Origin: Streptococcus parapneumoniae
GTDB taxonomy: Bacteria > Bacillota > Bacilli > Lactobacillales > Streptococcaceae
Reading direction: 5' to 3'
Assembly (NCBI RefSeq): GCF_037076355.1
Contig: NZ_AP026968.1
Location: 1,008,501 to 1,072,500, forward strand
DNA: 64,000 nt
Numbering within the stretch: the stretch's first letter is position 1; each line of letters begins with the position of its first letter. The translations under genes were made by a program, and so were the position numbers. Under the pieces are notes generated by a model. It saw only the letters and a list, made by a program, of their open reading frames with translations. It was not told the DNA's origin and made no database searches. This document shows, piece after piece, positions 44,437 to 54,972 of this stretch.

Positions 44437-44862
44437 ATGTCTATTGTTATCGGTGCAGATGCTGCAGGTTTGAGATTGAAAGAAGTTGTGAAAGACTTCT
44501 TGGAAAAAGAAAATTTCCACGTTGTGGATGTTACAGCTGAAGGTCAAGACTTTGTTGATGTGACTCTCGCTGTTGCTGCAGAAGTAAACAAAGAAGAACA
44601 AAACCTTGGTATCGTGATTGATGCTTATGGAGCTGGTCCATTTATGGTCGCAACAAAAATCAAAGGAATGGTTGCTGCAGAAGTTTCTGATGAACGTTCA
44701 GCTTATATGACTCGTGGCCACAACAACTCACGTATGATTACTATGGGTGCACAACTTGTCGGTGATGAATTGGCTAAAAACATCGCTAAAGGATTTGTTA
44801 ACGGTAAATACGACGGTGGTCGTCACCAAATTCGGGTCGATATGTTGAACAAAATGTGCTAA
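44437..44862 (+). CDS. lacA: Galactose-6-phosphate isomerase subunit LacA
   Basis: With LacB converts galactose-6-phosphate to tagatose-6-phosphate. 141-aa RpiB/LacAB-family protein: [34 protein letters not shown] and a C-terminal [11 protein letters not shown]. LacA subunits lack the full catalytic Cys set of LacB, as seen here. AAAGGAG precedes the ATG. A BOX-like repeat follows before lacB. Confidence 0.95.
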   Translation: MSIVIGADAAGLRLKEVVKDFLEKENFHVVDVTAEGQDFVDVTLAVAAEVNKEEQNLGIVIDAYGAGPFMVATKIKGMVAAEVSDERSAYMTRGHNNSRMITMGAQLVGDELAKNIAKGFVNGKYDGGRHQIRVDMLNKMC

Positions 44863-44961
44863 TACTCTTCAAAAATCAAGATAATCTGTCGTCAGCTCAC
44901 TTTAGCTAACCTCAGTTATGCTTGCAGCTCGCTTCCTAAGCTAATCTTGATTTTTCTTGAG
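44862..44961. repeat. BOX-like hairpin between lacA and lacB
   Basis: Begins at the lacA stop (ATACTCTTCAAAAATCAAG) and ends CTTGATTTTTCTTGAG: the ends are inverted repeats and the order of motifs follows the boxA-boxC pattern, but divergence is high. It sits inside an operon and could alter message stability. Confidence 0.55.
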
Positions 44962-45010
44962 CAAGGATAAATGATATGAGATTTATATAATTAATCGGAG
45001 GGAATAACTA

Positions 45011-45526
45011 ATGAGAATTGCAATTGGATGTGACCACATCGTAACAGATGAAAAAATGGCGGTTTCAGAATTTTTGAAATCAAAAGGATATGAAGTCATT
45101 GACTTTGGTACATATGACCATACACGTACTCACTACCCAATCTTTGGTAAAAAAGTAGGGGAAGCTGTAACTAGTGGTCAAGCTGATCTTGGAGTATGTA
45201 TCTGTGGTACTGGTGTTGGTATCAACAACGCTGTAAATAAAGTTCCAGGTGTCCGTTCTGCCTTGGTTCGTGATATGACAACAGCCCTTTATGCTAAAGA
45301 ACAATTGAACGCTAACGTTATCGGTTTTGGTGGTAAGATTACTGGTGAATTGCTCATGTGCGATATCATCGAAGCTTTCATCCATGCTGAATACAAACCA
45401 TCTGAAGAAAACAAAAAATTGATTGCGAAAATTGAACACCTTGAAAGTCACAATGCTCAACAAACAGACGCAAACTTCTTCACTGAATTCCTTGAAAAAT
45501 GGGATCGTGGAGAATACCACGACTAA
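45011..45526 (+). CDS. lacB: Galactose-6-phosphate isomerase subunit LacB
   Basis: 171-aa catalytic partner of LacA, with [18 protein letters not shown], then [20 protein letters not shown], the RpiB-type active loop with Cys, and [19 protein letters not shown]. Follows an AATCGGAGG site. Part of lacABCD. Confidence 0.96.
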   Translation: MRIAIGCDHIVTDEKMAVSEFLKSKGYEVIDFGTYDHTRTHYPIFGKKVGEAVTSGQADLGVCICGTGVGINNAVNKVPGVRSALVRDMTTALYAKEQLNANVIGFGGKITGELLMCDIIEAFIHAEYKPSEENKKLIAKIEHLESHNAQQTDANFFTEFLEKWDRGEYHD

Positions 45527-45536
45527 GAGGTGACTT

Positions 45537-46466
45537 ATGATTTTAACAGTCACAATGAACCCATCCATTGATATTTCCTATCCCTTGGATGAGTTGAAGA
45601 TTGATACTGTCAATCGTGTGGTAGATGTAACCAAAACGGCTGGTGGTAAGGGACTCAATGTTACCCGAGTACTTTCAGAATTTGGGGATTCTGTTCTTGC
45701 TACTGGTTTAGTGGGTGGCAAACTCGGTGAGTTTTTAGTTGAAAATATTGATAATCAAGTAAAAAAAGATTTCTTCTCAATTCAGGGGGAAACTCGTAAC
45801 TGTATCGCTATTCTCCATGGAGACAACCAAACAGAAGTTCTTGAAAAAGGTCCTGAAGTATTGGAACAGGAAGGTCAAGACTTTTTGGAACATTTCAAAA
45901 AACTCTTGGAGTCAGTTGAAGTAGTAGCTATCTCAGGTAGTCTGCCAGCTGGCCTTCCAGTTGATTACTATGCGAGCTTGGTAGAACTTGCTAATCAAGC
46001 TGGCAAGCCTGTTGTTTTGGACTGCTCTGGTGCAGCACTTCAGGCGGTTCTTGAATCACCACATAAACCAACAGTCATCAAACCAAATAATGAGGAACTG
46101 TCTCAGCTTCTAGGAAGAGAAGTTTCTGAGGATTTGGATGAATTAAAAGAAGTACTTCAAGAACCTTTGTTTGCAGGAATTGAATGGATTATCGTTTCAC
46201 TTGGTGCTAACGGTGCCTTTGCCAAACATGGGGACACTTTCTACAAGGTGGATATTCCTAGAATCCAGGTAGTCAATCCTGTTGGATCTGGAGATTCTAC
46301 TGTGGCAGGAATTTCTTCAGGACTACTTCATAAAGAATCAGATGCAGCATTACTCATCAAGGCAAATGTCCTTGGTATGCTCAATGCTCAAGAAAAAATG
46401 ACAGGTCATGTCAACATGGCCAACTATCAAGCTCTATATGATCAAATAATAGTAAAAGAGGTATAA
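45537..46466 (+). CDS. lacC: Tagatose-6-phosphate kinase
   Basis: PfkB-family kinase making tagatose-1,6-bisphosphate. 309 aa; [20 protein letters not shown] near residue 25-45, [11 protein letters not shown], and the C-terminal [12 protein letters not shown] with the catalytic Asp. Ten bases after lacB, one base before lacD. Confidence 0.95.
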   Translation: MILTVTMNPSIDISYPLDELKIDTVNRVVDVTKTAGGKGLNVTRVLSEFGDSVLATGLVGGKLGEFLVENIDNQVKKDFFSIQGETRNCIAILHGDNQTEVLEKGPEVLEQEGQDFLEHFKKLLESVEVVAISGSLPAGLPVDYYASLVELANQAGKPVVLDCSGAALQAVLESPHKPTVIKPNNEELSQLLGREVSEDLDELKEVLQEPLFAGIEWIIVSLGANGAFAKHGDTFYKVDIPRIQVVNPVGSGDSTVAGISSGLLHKESDAALLIKANVLGMLNAQEKMTGHVNMANYQALYDQIIVKEV

Positions 46467-46467
46467 A

Positions 46468-47448
46468 ATGGCTTTAACAGAACAAAAACGTGCACGCTTA
46501 GAAAAACTTTCTGATGAAAATGGTATCATCTCAGCTCTTGCATTTGACCAACGTGGTGCGTTGAAACGCCTCATGGCTCAACACCAAACAGAAGAACCAA
46601 CTGTAGCTCAAATGGAAGAACTTAAAGTTTTGGTAGCAGATGAATTGACTAAATACGCTTCATCTATGCTTCTTGACCCTGAGTATGGACTTCCAGCAAC
46701 TAAAGCTCTTGATGAAAAAGCTGGTCTCCTTCTTGCTTATGAAAAAACAGGTTATGACACAACAAGCACAAAACGCTTGCCAGACTGCTTGGATGTTTGG
46801 TCTGCAAAACGTATCAAAGAAGAAGGTGCAGATGCAGTTAAATTCTTGCTTTACTATGATGTAGATAGCTCAGACGAACTCAACCAAGAAAAACAAGCTT
46901 ACATCGAACGTATCGGTTCTGAGTGTGTGGCTGAAGATATTCCATTCTTCCTTGAAATTCTTGCTTACGATGAAAAAATTGCTGACGCAGGTTCTGTAGA
47001 ATACGCGAAAGTAAAACCACACAAAGTTATTGGTGCTATGAAAGTCTTCTCCGACCCACGCTTTAACATTGATGTATTGAAAGTAGAAGTTCCTGTTAAC
47101 ATTAAATATGTTGAAGGCTTCGCTGAAGGTGAAGTGGTTTATACACGTGAAGAAGCAGCAGCCTTCTTCAAAGCACAAGATGAAGCAACGAACTTGCCAT
47201 ACATCTACTTGAGTGCTGGTGTATCAGCTAAACTCTTCCAAGATACTCTTGTATTTGCCCATGAATCAGGTGCAAACTTTAACGGAGTTCTTTGTGGCCG
47301 TGCAACATGGGCTGGATCAGTTGAAGCATACATCAAAGATGGTGAAGCAGCAGCTCGCGAATGGCTTCGCACAACTGGATTTGAAAATATTGACGAACTC
47401 AACAAAGTTCTTCAAACAACAGCGACTTCATGGAAAGAACGCGTGTAA
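46468..47448 (+). CDS. lacD: Tagatose 1,6-diphosphate aldolase
   Basis: Splits tagatose-1,6-bisphosphate into dihydroxyacetone phosphate and glyceraldehyde-3-phosphate. 326 aa, class I LacD type: [34 protein letters not shown] and [14 protein letters not shown], where the Schiff-base Lys of the family is expected. Last gene before the lacT promoter. Confidence 0.95.
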   Translation: MALTEQKRARLEKLSDENGIISALAFDQRGALKRLMAQHQTEEPTVAQMEELKVLVADELTKYASSMLLDPEYGLPATKALDEKAGLLLAYEKTGYDTTSTKRLPDCLDVWSAKRIKEEGADAVKFLLYYDVDSSDELNQEKQAYIERIGSECVAEDIPFFLEILAYDEKIADAGSVEYAKVKPHKVIGAMKVFSDPRFNIDVLKVEVPVNIKYVEGFAEGEVVYTREEAAAFFKAQDEATNLPYIYLSAGVSAKLFQDTLVFAHESGANFNGVLCGRATWAGSVEAYIKDGEAAAREWLRTTGFENIDELNKVLQTTATSWKERV

Positions 47449-47503
47449 GAAAGTCCTCCTAGGTTAGGAACATGAAACTAAAAAATTTTTAAAAAAAGTT
47501 GTA

Positions 47504-47540
47504 TGTAAAGGTTTACAAAATAACTTACTTGTGCTATACT
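47504..47540 (+). promoter_or_regulatory. lacTFEG promoter with overlapping cre
   Basis: TTTACA (47512-47517), 17-bp spacer, TATACT with upstream TGC (47535-47540). TGTAAAGGTTTACA (47504-47517), a cre-like palindrome, includes the -35, so CcpA should block it when glucose is present. Confidence 0.75.
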
Positions 47541-47560
47541 TAAATCACAAGTTAATACAA

Positions 47561-47646
47561 GGTGAGTGTTACTAAGTAATATTAGGCATGATCACAGGTG
47601 AATTAGGAATCGGATGATTTTCTAGTTCATTTGTGGTCATTTTTTG
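47561..47646 (+). promoter_or_regulatory. LacT antiterminator (RAT) and overlapping terminator
   Basis: The RAT-like sequence runs from 47561 (GGTGAGTGTTACT...) to about 47595. Its last six bases GATCAC (47590-47595) are also the first of the terminator stem, 17 bp with wobble pairs (47590-47606 with 47622-47638), followed by a T-run. The two folds exclude each other, the classic BglG-type switch: LacT bound to the RAT lets transcription pass. Confidence 0.82.
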
Positions 47647-47682
47647 TACTCATATACCTTTAAGATATAAAAGGAGGTTGAC

Positions 47683-48519
47683 ATGTATCGAATTCTAAAT
47701 CCAATGAATCACAATGTCTCGCTTGTCAGAAATGATAAGGGAGAAGAGGTGATTGTAATTGGTAAGGGGATTGCATTTGGAAAGAAGAAGGGAGATTTGA
47801 TTGCTGAAAATCAGGTTGAGAAAATCTTTCGGATGAAGACCGAAGAGTCCAGAGAAAACTTTATGGCTCTCCTCAAAGATGTTCCGCTTGATTTTATCAC
47901 AGTGACTTATGAGATTATTGATAAGCTTTCCAAGAAATATCATTATCCGATTCAAGAGTATCTCTATGTAACCTTGACAGATCATATTTACTGTTCTTAC
48001 CAAGCTCTAGCACAAGGAAGGTACAAGGATAGTAATCTGCCAGATATTTCTGCTAAGTATCCTGTCGCTTTTCAAATTGCAAATGAAGCTTTTGAAATTT
48101 ACCGTCAGAAGCTAGCAGATCATTTTCCTAAGGACGAAATTATTCGGATTGCTTATCATTTCATCAATGCCGAAGGTGAAAATGAAGTGGAACTTGTGGA
48201 GTCGATTGATAAGAGGAAAGAAATTCTCAGGAATGTTGAGGAAGTTCTAAAGGAATATGCAATTCAACGAACCAAAGAGAATACCCATTTCTATGATCGC
48301 TTTATGATTCATCTGAATTATTTCTTGGATTATTTAGACAGATCTAGAGATGATAACCAATCGCTTCTGGATATGGAAGACCATATCAAACAATCCTACC
48401 CAAAAGCCTTCGAGATTGGTTCCAAGATCTATGATGTGATTACGCAACATACGGGTCTTGATTTGTATAAAAGTGAACGAGTTTATCTAGTTCTACATAT
48501 CCAACGTTTATTGTCATAA
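47683..48519 (+). CDS. lacT: BglG-family transcriptional antiterminator LacT
   Basis: 278 aa. An N-terminal RNA-binding CAT domain ([30 protein letters not shown]) is followed by two PRD domains whose His residues are phosphorylated by the PTS (for example [34 protein letters not shown]). It should bind the RAT at 47561-47595 and allow read-through into lacFEG when lactose is transported. GGAGG precedes the start. Confidence 0.94.
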   Translation: MYRILNPMNHNVSLVRNDKGEEVIVIGKGIAFGKKKGDLIAENQVEKIFRMKTEESRENFMALLKDVPLDFITVTYEIIDKLSKKYHYPIQEYLYVTLTDHIYCSYQALAQGRYKDSNLPDISAKYPVAFQIANEAFEIYRQKLADHFPKDEIIRIAYHFINAEGENEVELVESIDKRKEILRNVEEVLKEYAIQRTKENTHFYDRFMIHLNYFLDYLDRSRDDNQSLLDMEDHIKQSYPKAFEIGSKIYDVITQHTGLDLYKSERVYLVLHIQRLLS

Positions 48520-48554
48520 AAATTTATTTAAAACTATATAAGGAGAATTCTATC

Positions 48555-48872
48555 ATGAATAGAGAAGAAGTAACATTGTTAGGTTTTGAAATCGTAGCCT
48601 ATGCTGGCGACGCTCGTTCAAAACTATTGGAAGCCTTGAAGGCTGCTGAAGCTGGTGATTTTGCAAAAGCCGATAACCTAGTTGAGGAAGCTGGCAGCTG
48701 TATTGCTGAAGCTCACCACGCTCAAACAAGTCTATTGACTAAGGAAGCTTCTGGTGAGGACTTAGCCTATAGTGTGACCATGATGCATGGCCAAGATCAC
48801 TTGATGACAACTGTCTTGTTAAAAGATTTGATGCACCACTTAATCGAACTTTATAAGAGAGGAGTTAAATAA
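48555..48872 (+). CDS. lacF: Lactose PTS EIIA
   Basis: 105-aa helical trimer subunit of the lactose permease. Phospho-His is His78 in [12 protein letters not shown], with His82 close by; [18 protein letters not shown] and [10 protein letters not shown] are family motifs. AAGGAG precedes the ATG. The stop shares a base with the lacE start. Confidence 0.96.
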   Translation: MNREEVTLLGFEIVAYAGDARSKLLEALKAAEAGDFAKADNLVEEAGSCIAEAHHAQTSLLTKEASGEDLAYSVTMMHGQDHLMTTVLLKDLMHHLIELYKRGVK

Positions 48873-50563
48873 TGAATAAACTAATTGCATTTATCGAGAA
48901 AGGAAAACCTTTCTTTGAGAAATTATCTCGTAATATCTATCTTCGTGCTATTCGTGATGGTTTCATTGCAGGTATGCCTGTTATTCTCTTCTCAAGTATC
49001 TTTATCTTGATTGCCTTTGTACCAAACTCATGGGGCTTTAAATGGTCTGATGAAGTTGTAGCCTTTCTGATGAAACCTTATAGTTATTCTATGGGTATTC
49101 TGGCTCTCTTGGTAGCTGGTACAACAGCTAAGTCATTGACCGACTCAGTAAACCGTAGCATGGAGAAAACCAATCAAATCAACTATATGTCAACATTGTT
49201 GGCAGCAATTGTTGGTTTGTTGATGTTGGCAGCTGATCCCATCGAAAATGGCCTAGCTACTGGATTCTTGGGGACAAAAGGTTTGCTTTCAGCCTTCCTT
49301 GCTGCCTTTGTTACCGTAGCAATCTATAAGGTTTGTGTTAAGAACAGTGTCACTATTCGAATGCCTGACGAAGTTCCACCAAATATTTCACAAGTCTTTA
49401 AAGATGTGATTCCATTCACTCTATCTGTTGTTTCTCTTTATGCTCTTGACTTATTAGCACGTCAGTTTGTTGGTGCAAGTGTGGCAGAATCAATCGGTAA
49501 ATTCTTTGCACCATTATTCTCTGCAGCTGATGGCTATCTTGGTATTACCATTATCTTTGGTGCCTTTGCCTTCTTCTGGTTTGTTGGTATCCATGGTCCA
49601 TCTATCGTTGAACCAGCTATCGCAGCTATTACCTATGCCAATGCCGAAGTCAACTTGAACCTTCTCCAACAAGGGATGCATGCAGACAAGATTCTTACTT
49701 CTGGTACACAAATGTTTATCGTTACCATGGGTGGTACAGGTGCGACACTAGTTGTTCCTTTCATGTTCATGTGGTTAACAAAATCAAAACGTAATCGTGC
49801 AATCGGACGTGCTTCAGTAGTTCCAACATTCTTTGGTGTAAATGAACCAATCTTGTTTGGTGCACCGCTTGTATTGAACCCGATTTTCTTCATTCCATTT
49901 ATTTTTGCTCCTATCGCAAACGTTTGGATCTTTAAATTCTTTATTGAAACTCTTGGAATGAACTCATTTACTGCTAATCTACCATGGACAACTCCAGCTC
50001 CACTAGGTCTAGTTCTTGGTACTAACTTCCAAGTTCTATCATTCATTCTTGCTGCTCTTCTAATCGTGGTTGACGTTGTCATTTACTATCCATTCCTTAA
50101 AGTTTATGACGAACAAATTCTTGAAGAAGAACGTTCAGGTAAGTCTAATGATGAATTGAAAGAAAAAGTTGCTGCAAACTTCAACACTGCAAAAGCAGAT
50201 GCTATTCTTGAAAAAGCGGGTGTAGAAGCAACACAAAATACTATCACTGAAGAAACAAATGTCCTCGTTCTCTGTGCAGGTGGAGGCACAAGTGGACTTC
50301 TTGCAAATGCTTTGAACAAGGCAGCAGCAGAATACAATGTTCCTGTGAAAGCAGCAGCAGGTGGATATGGTGCTCACCGTGAAATGTTGCCAGAGTTTGA
50401 TTTAGTTATCCTTGCTCCTCAAGTTGCTTCAAACTTTGAAGATATGAAAGCAGAAACTGATAAACTCGGTATTAAACTTGCGAAAACAGAGGGCGCTCAA
50501 TACATCAAATTAACTCGTGATGGAAAAGGTGCTCTTGCATTCGTACAAGCGCAATTCGATTAA
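48872..50563 (+). CDS. lacE: Lactose PTS EIIBC
   Basis: 563-aa membrane permease fused to its EIIB domain; takes up lactose as lactose-6-phosphate. The EIIC part (about 1-420) has the hydrophobic core with [20 protein letters not shown]; the EIIB part has the phospho-Cys in [18 protein letters not shown]. The last codons (QFD, stop) lie within the 124-bp tandem repeat that follows. Confidence 0.96.
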   Translation: MNKLIAFIEKGKPFFEKLSRNIYLRAIRDGFIAGMPVILFSSIFILIAFVPNSWGFKWSDEVVAFLMKPYSYSMGILALLVAGTTAKSLTDSVNRSMEKTNQINYMSTLLAAIVGLLMLAADPIENGLATGFLGTKGLLSAFLAAFVTVAIYKVCVKNSVTIRMPDEVPPNISQVFKDVIPFTLSVVSLYALDLLARQFVGASVAESIGKFFAPLFSAADGYLGITIIFGAFAFFWFVGIHGPSIVEPAIAAITYANAEVNLNLLQQGMHADKILTSGTQMFIVTMGGTGATLVVPFMFMWLTKSKRNRAIGRASVVPTFFGVNEPILFGAPLVLNPIFFIPFIFAPIANVWIFKFFIETLGMNSFTANLPWTTPAPLGLVLGTNFQVLSFILAALLIVVDVVIYYPFLKVYDEQILEEERSGKSNDELKEKVAANFNTAKADAILEKAGVEATQNTITEETNVLVLCAGGGTSGLLANALNKAAAEYNVPVKAAAGGYGAHREMLPEFDLVILAPQVASNFEDMKAETDKLGIKLAKTEGAQYIKLTRDGKGALAFVQAQFD

Positions 50564-50654
50564 GGCTAGGAACTGTGAAACAGTCTCCTCTCGTTACGGA
50601 AATCGCTATGGCGAATTTCCTAATCTCCTTGTTAATTTGTCGGTAAAAAGACAT
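50505..50654 (-). CDS. Candidate 49-aa peptide inside the tandem repeat
   Basis: On the minus strand GAGGAGGT stands seven bases before an ATG (50654) that opens a 49-codon frame beginning [18 protein letters not shown] and running antisense into the lacE end. The ATG lies in the loop of the GGTAAAAA / TTTTTACC hairpin, with the ribosome site at its base. The equivalent codon in the right repeat copy is ATA. No homologue is known to me and no promoter is obvious; it may be fortuitous. Confidence 0.2.
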   Translation of the reverse strand: MSFYRQINKEIRKFAIAISVTRGDCFTVPSLNRIALVRMQEHLFHHELI

Positions 50655-50799
50655 CGTTTTTACCTCCTCATGTCACAATTCGATTAATAATAGGGACTCT
50701 GAAATAGTTTCCTCTCGTTACGGAAATCGCTATGGCGAATTTCCTAATCGCCTTGTTAATTCGTCGGTAAAAAGATATCGTTTTTACCTCCTCATGTCA
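50552..50799. repeat. Two tandem 124-bp repeats between lacE and lacG
   Basis: Two imperfect head-to-tail copies, 50552-50675 and 50676-50799, each starting CAATTCGATTAA and including GTTACGGAAATCGCTATGGC. Each copy carries two hairpins: GGAAATCGC/GCGAATTTCC and GGTAAAAA/TTTTTACC. The first copy begins within the lacE stop region. They account for most of the 338-base gap; the remaining 100 bases hold only the lacG leader. Confidence 0.9.
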
Positions 50800-50892
50800 C
50801 AATTCGGTGACTTGGTACAAGAAGTGAGATGGAGAAGGATGGCTCACTGACTCCTCTCCTCTCACTTTTACTTTATTTAAATCAAGAAATAG

Positions 50893-52308
<1,416 letters not shown>

Positions 52309-52349
52309 TAGAATGAGTCATTAGATATAGAATTTTAGTGAGGCAAAAG

Positions 52350-52607
52350 ATGTTCAAAGATTTTATCAAATCTATTTATGAAAAAGTTTATATTATAAAT
52401 TTCGACAAATGTTCTCAAATACCGTGTTTGACGAATGAAGAATTGAAAAGTTTCGGAAAATGGTATGTCTCGACTGGTAAAGAATGGATTTGTCATTCAG
52501 ATTATGAGCTGGAAGAATTTAAAAATCTGTTTTTAAATTTTATCAATCCTGAAGAATGGGATAATATCTCCTTTGATTCAGATTTTATGCCGTTTCAACA
52601 ATCGTAA
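52350..52607 (+). CDS. Small protein of unknown function
   Basis: An 85-aa frame starting MFKDFIKSIYEKVYIINFD, with GTGAGG placed before the ATG at 52350. It is acidic, rich in Phe, Tyr and Asn, without a signal peptide or membrane helix, and contains GKWYVSTGKEWICHSDYEL. I do not recognise the family. It follows lacG by 41 bases without an intervening terminator and is bounded downstream by repeat remnants; AT-rich composition hints at acquired DNA. Confidence 0.5.
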   Translation: MFKDFIKSIYEKVYIINFDKCSQIPCLTNEELKSFGKWYVSTGKEWICHSDYELEEFKNLFLNFINPEEWDNISFDSDFMPFQQS

Positions 52608-52638
52608 CCAATTTCCAAAAAAGTTAAATCTTATATCT

Positions 52639-52765
52639 AGTACTCTGCAAAACTCTTATCTAATCACGTTGCTTATACTCAATGAAAATCAAAGAGCAAC
52701 TTTAAACTAGAAAGCAAGTCGCAGGTTTCTCAATGAATCGCTTTGAGGTGGCAGATAAAGCAATT
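52639..52765. repeat. Degenerate BOX remnants
   Basis: A decayed boxA-like piece (52639-52673, TACTCTGCAAAACTCTTATC) is followed by an inverted boxC/boxB-like piece starting ATACTCAATGAAAATCAAAG (52675). Both are well below the similarity of the intact BOX copies. Confidence 0.6.
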
Positions 52766-52783
52766 GGGAAAAAGTCTTTGATA

Positions 52784-52850
52784 CAGAAAAACGCATAATA
52801 TCAGGTGTTGAAAAAACTTGATACTATGCGTTTTATTATGGGAAGATTTA
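52784..52850. repeat. Hairpin repeat, copy 2 (bidirectional terminator)
   Basis: AAAACGCATAATATCAGGT and ACTTGATACTATGCGTTTT form a long stem (52787-52834) between convergent genes (lac side and lacR). It shares both arms and the flank TTTTATTRTGGGAAGAT with copy 1 at 22308-22373. Confidence 0.7.
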
Positions 52851-52889
52851 CTTCTGAAATTGAGTTGTTACCCAGAATCTTTCAGTTTA

Positions 52890-53651
52890 TTAAGGCTTGA
52901 TAACTTTAATATGTTTAGATAGCTCAAAAAGGATTGAATCACTTAGTTTAGAATCTGAAACAATAGTATCAAGATTTGATACATTATAAAAAGTATAAAA
53001 ATCAAACTTATTGAACTTACTATGATCTGCGAGTAAATATTTTTTATTAGAATTATTTAAAGCGATGCGTTGAGCCTCTCCCTCTTCCTCGCTAAAAGTA
53101 GCTAGAGCTCCGTTTTGAATACCATTACAGCTAACGAAAGCTTTAGAAAATTGGAGATTAGAGAGATTTTGTAGGGTCAATGTGCCAACAAAAGCACCTG
53201 TAATTTCGCGATAATTTCCACCTATTAAAATCAAATCTGTTAATTTTCGTTCGCTTAAAATCAGAAAAACAGGTAGACTGTTGGTCACGACGCGGATATT
53301 GTCAATAGGCAACTCACGCGCAAAAAATTCTAATGTTGTTCCTGGTCCAATAAAAATAGTTTCTCTTTCTTCTACTAGACTGCCTGCAAAACGGGCTATT
53401 TCTTGTTTTTCTGCCGTTTGGAGGGCTTGTTTTTCAATATTTGATCGCTCATTAGTCAAAAGGGAGTTGGTTCGAAGTTTTTCAGCTCCACCATGCACAC
53501 GAATCAGCAAATCTTTATCAGCTAATTCCTGTAAATAGCGCCTTGCAGTCATATCTGAAACGGCTATTTCGTCCATAATCTGTTTAACCGTTATGGTTCC
53601 TTTACTATTTACTATCTCTAAAATTTTGGCTAATTTTTCTTGTTTGAGCAT
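52890..53651 (-). CDS. lacR: Lactose operon repressor, DeoR family
   Basis: 253-aa DeoR-type repressor: N-terminal HTH (AKILEIVNSKGTITVKQIMD, then AVSDMTARRYLQEL) and a sugar-phosphate-binding DeoR domain (IFIGPGTTLEFFAREL, LILIGGNYREITGAFVG, LLADHSKFNKFD). By family and position it responds to tagatose-6-phosphate and controls the gat/lac genes. It is convergent to lacG. The leader has repeated AAACAA motifs that may allow self-control. Confidence 0.9.
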   Translation of the reverse strand: MLKQEKLAKILEIVNSKGTITVKQIMDEIAVSDMTARRYLQELADKDLLIRVHGGAEKLRTNSLLTNERSNIEKQALQTAEKQEIARFAGSLVEERETIFIGPGTTLEFFARELPIDNIRVVTNSLPVFLILSERKLTDLILIGGNYREITGAFVGTLTLQNLSNLQFSKAFVSCNGIQNGALATFSEEEGEAQRIALNNSNKKYLLADHSKFNKFDFYTFYNVSNLDTIVSDSKLSDSILFELSKHIKVIKP

Positions 53652-53729
53652 ATTATCACCTCGTTTCCTACTACTATCTTACCATAAACTAGCTCATCAT
53701 TCAAATACAAAAACAACAAAATAAAACAA

Positions 53730-53775
53730 AAACAAAAATATCGAGGTTTGTTTTCAAAACTTCGATATTTTATTA
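53730..53775 (-). terminator. nrdF terminator
   Basis: On the minus strand AAAATATCGAAGTTT pairs with AAACCTCGATATTTT, then T-rich sequence, 50 bases after the nrdF stop. Confidence 0.8.
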
Positions 53776-53822
53776 GATTATTATTTTGTTGTTTCAAGTT
53801 TACTTTTTGATGGTTAAGAGTA

Positions 53823-54785
53823 TTAGTCCAAACCGTAGTTGTAGTCATCATCTTGCATGGCTTCAACTTCACCAAGAAGGTAACCATTTCCGACTTGAGA
53901 GAAGAAGTCGTGGTTGGAAGTTCCTGTTGAAATACCGTTCATAACGATTGGGTTGACATCATCAGCTGAATCTGGGAAGAGTGGATCTTGGCCTAGATTC
54001 ATGAGAGCCTTGTTAGCATTGTAGCGAAGGAAGGTTTTGACTTCTTCCGTCCAACCAACACCGTCATAGAGGCTTTCTGTGTAGCCTTCTTCATTTTCAT
54101 AAAGAGTATAGAGTAGGTCGTACATCCATTCTTTGAGTTTTTCTTGCTCTTCTTCAGGCAATTCATTGAAACCAAGTTGGAATTTGTAACCAATGTAAGT
54201 TCCGTGAACAGACTCATCACGAATAATCAATTTAATAATTTCTGCAACGTTGGCAAGTTTGTTGTTACCAAGATAGTAGAGGGGAGTGAAGAAACCTGAA
54301 TAGAAGAGGAAGGTTTCGAGGAAGACACTGGCAACTTTCTTTTCAAGTGGGCTACCGTTGAGGTAGATTTCGTTGACAATCTCAGCCTTCTTTTGTAGGT
54401 AAGGATTGGTATTGGTCCATTCGAAAATTTCTTCAATCTCAGCCTTAGTATTCAAGGTAGAAAAGATTGATGAATAAGATTTTGCGTGGACAGATTCCAT
54501 AAATTGGATGTTATTGAAAACAGCTTCCTCATGTGGTGTACGGATGTCTGCGCGAAGGGCTTCAACCCCAGTTTCAGATTGCATGGTATCAAGAAGGGTT
54601 AAACCACCAAAAACTTTTCCGACCAAGTCTTTCTCTTTGTTAGATAGTTTTCTCCAGTCATCCAAGTCATTTGACAAGGGAATACGTGTATCGAGCCAGA
54701 ATTGCTCCGTCAGTTTTTCCCAAGTTGATTTATCGATGACATCTTCGATGGCATTCCAGTTAATGGCTTTGTAGTAAGTTTCCAT
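53823..54785 (-). CDS. nrdF: Class Ib ribonucleotide reductase, beta subunit
   Basis: Radical-generating subunit, 320 aa, with a dinuclear manganese or iron site. Metal ligands are spread through LLDTMQSETGVEALRAD, FMESVHAKSYSSIF, FLETFLFYSGFF and IIRDESVHGTYIGYK; the radical Tyr is in the latter part of this family pattern. Transcribed after nrdE but separated by a hairpin and its own -10, so its expression may be partly independent. Confidence 0.95.
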   Translation of the reverse strand: METYYKAINWNAIEDVIDKSTWEKLTEQFWLDTRIPLSNDLDDWRKLSNKEKDLVGKVFGGLTLLDTMQSETGVEALRADIRTPHEEAVFNNIQFMESVHAKSYSSIFSTLNTKAEIEEIFEWTNTNPYLQKKAEIVNEIYLNGSPLEKKVASVFLETFLFYSGFFTPLYYLGNNKLANVAEIIKLIIRDESVHGTYIGYKFQLGFNELPEEEQEKLKEWMYDLLYTLYENEEGYTESLYDGVGWTEEVKTFLRYNANKALMNLGQDPLFPDSADDVNPIVMNGISTGTSNHDFFSQVGNGYLLGEVEAMQDDDYNYGLD

Positions 54786-54832
54786 TTGAAATCTCTTTCT
54801 GTGTTTAGTATTGCGAACTCACAATTATCTCT

Positions 54833-54886
54833 ATTTTATCATAATCCTAGAGTAGTTTCGCACAAAAAGTCGGAAGCCCGACTTTT
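54833..54886 (-). promoter_or_regulatory. Hairpin terminator and nrdF -10 in the nrdE-nrdF gap
   Basis: AAAAGTCGG, GCTT, CCGACTTTTT on the minus strand (54864-54886) looks like an intrinsic terminator; TGA then TAAAAT (54833-54838) lies about 48 bases upstream of the nrdF ATG. Confidence 0.55.
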
Positions 54887-54972
54887 AAAATGTTACATAA
54901 ATTATGTTATGACATAGTGGATTTGATTTTATCAGTGCTGCTTAGGGAAAAATAGTGTTTCTATACTAGAAA

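Noticed and set aside
50552-50799. CRISPR-like reading of the lacE-lacG repeats
   Set aside because: Only two direct 124-bp copies without spacers; no cas genes anywhere in the window.
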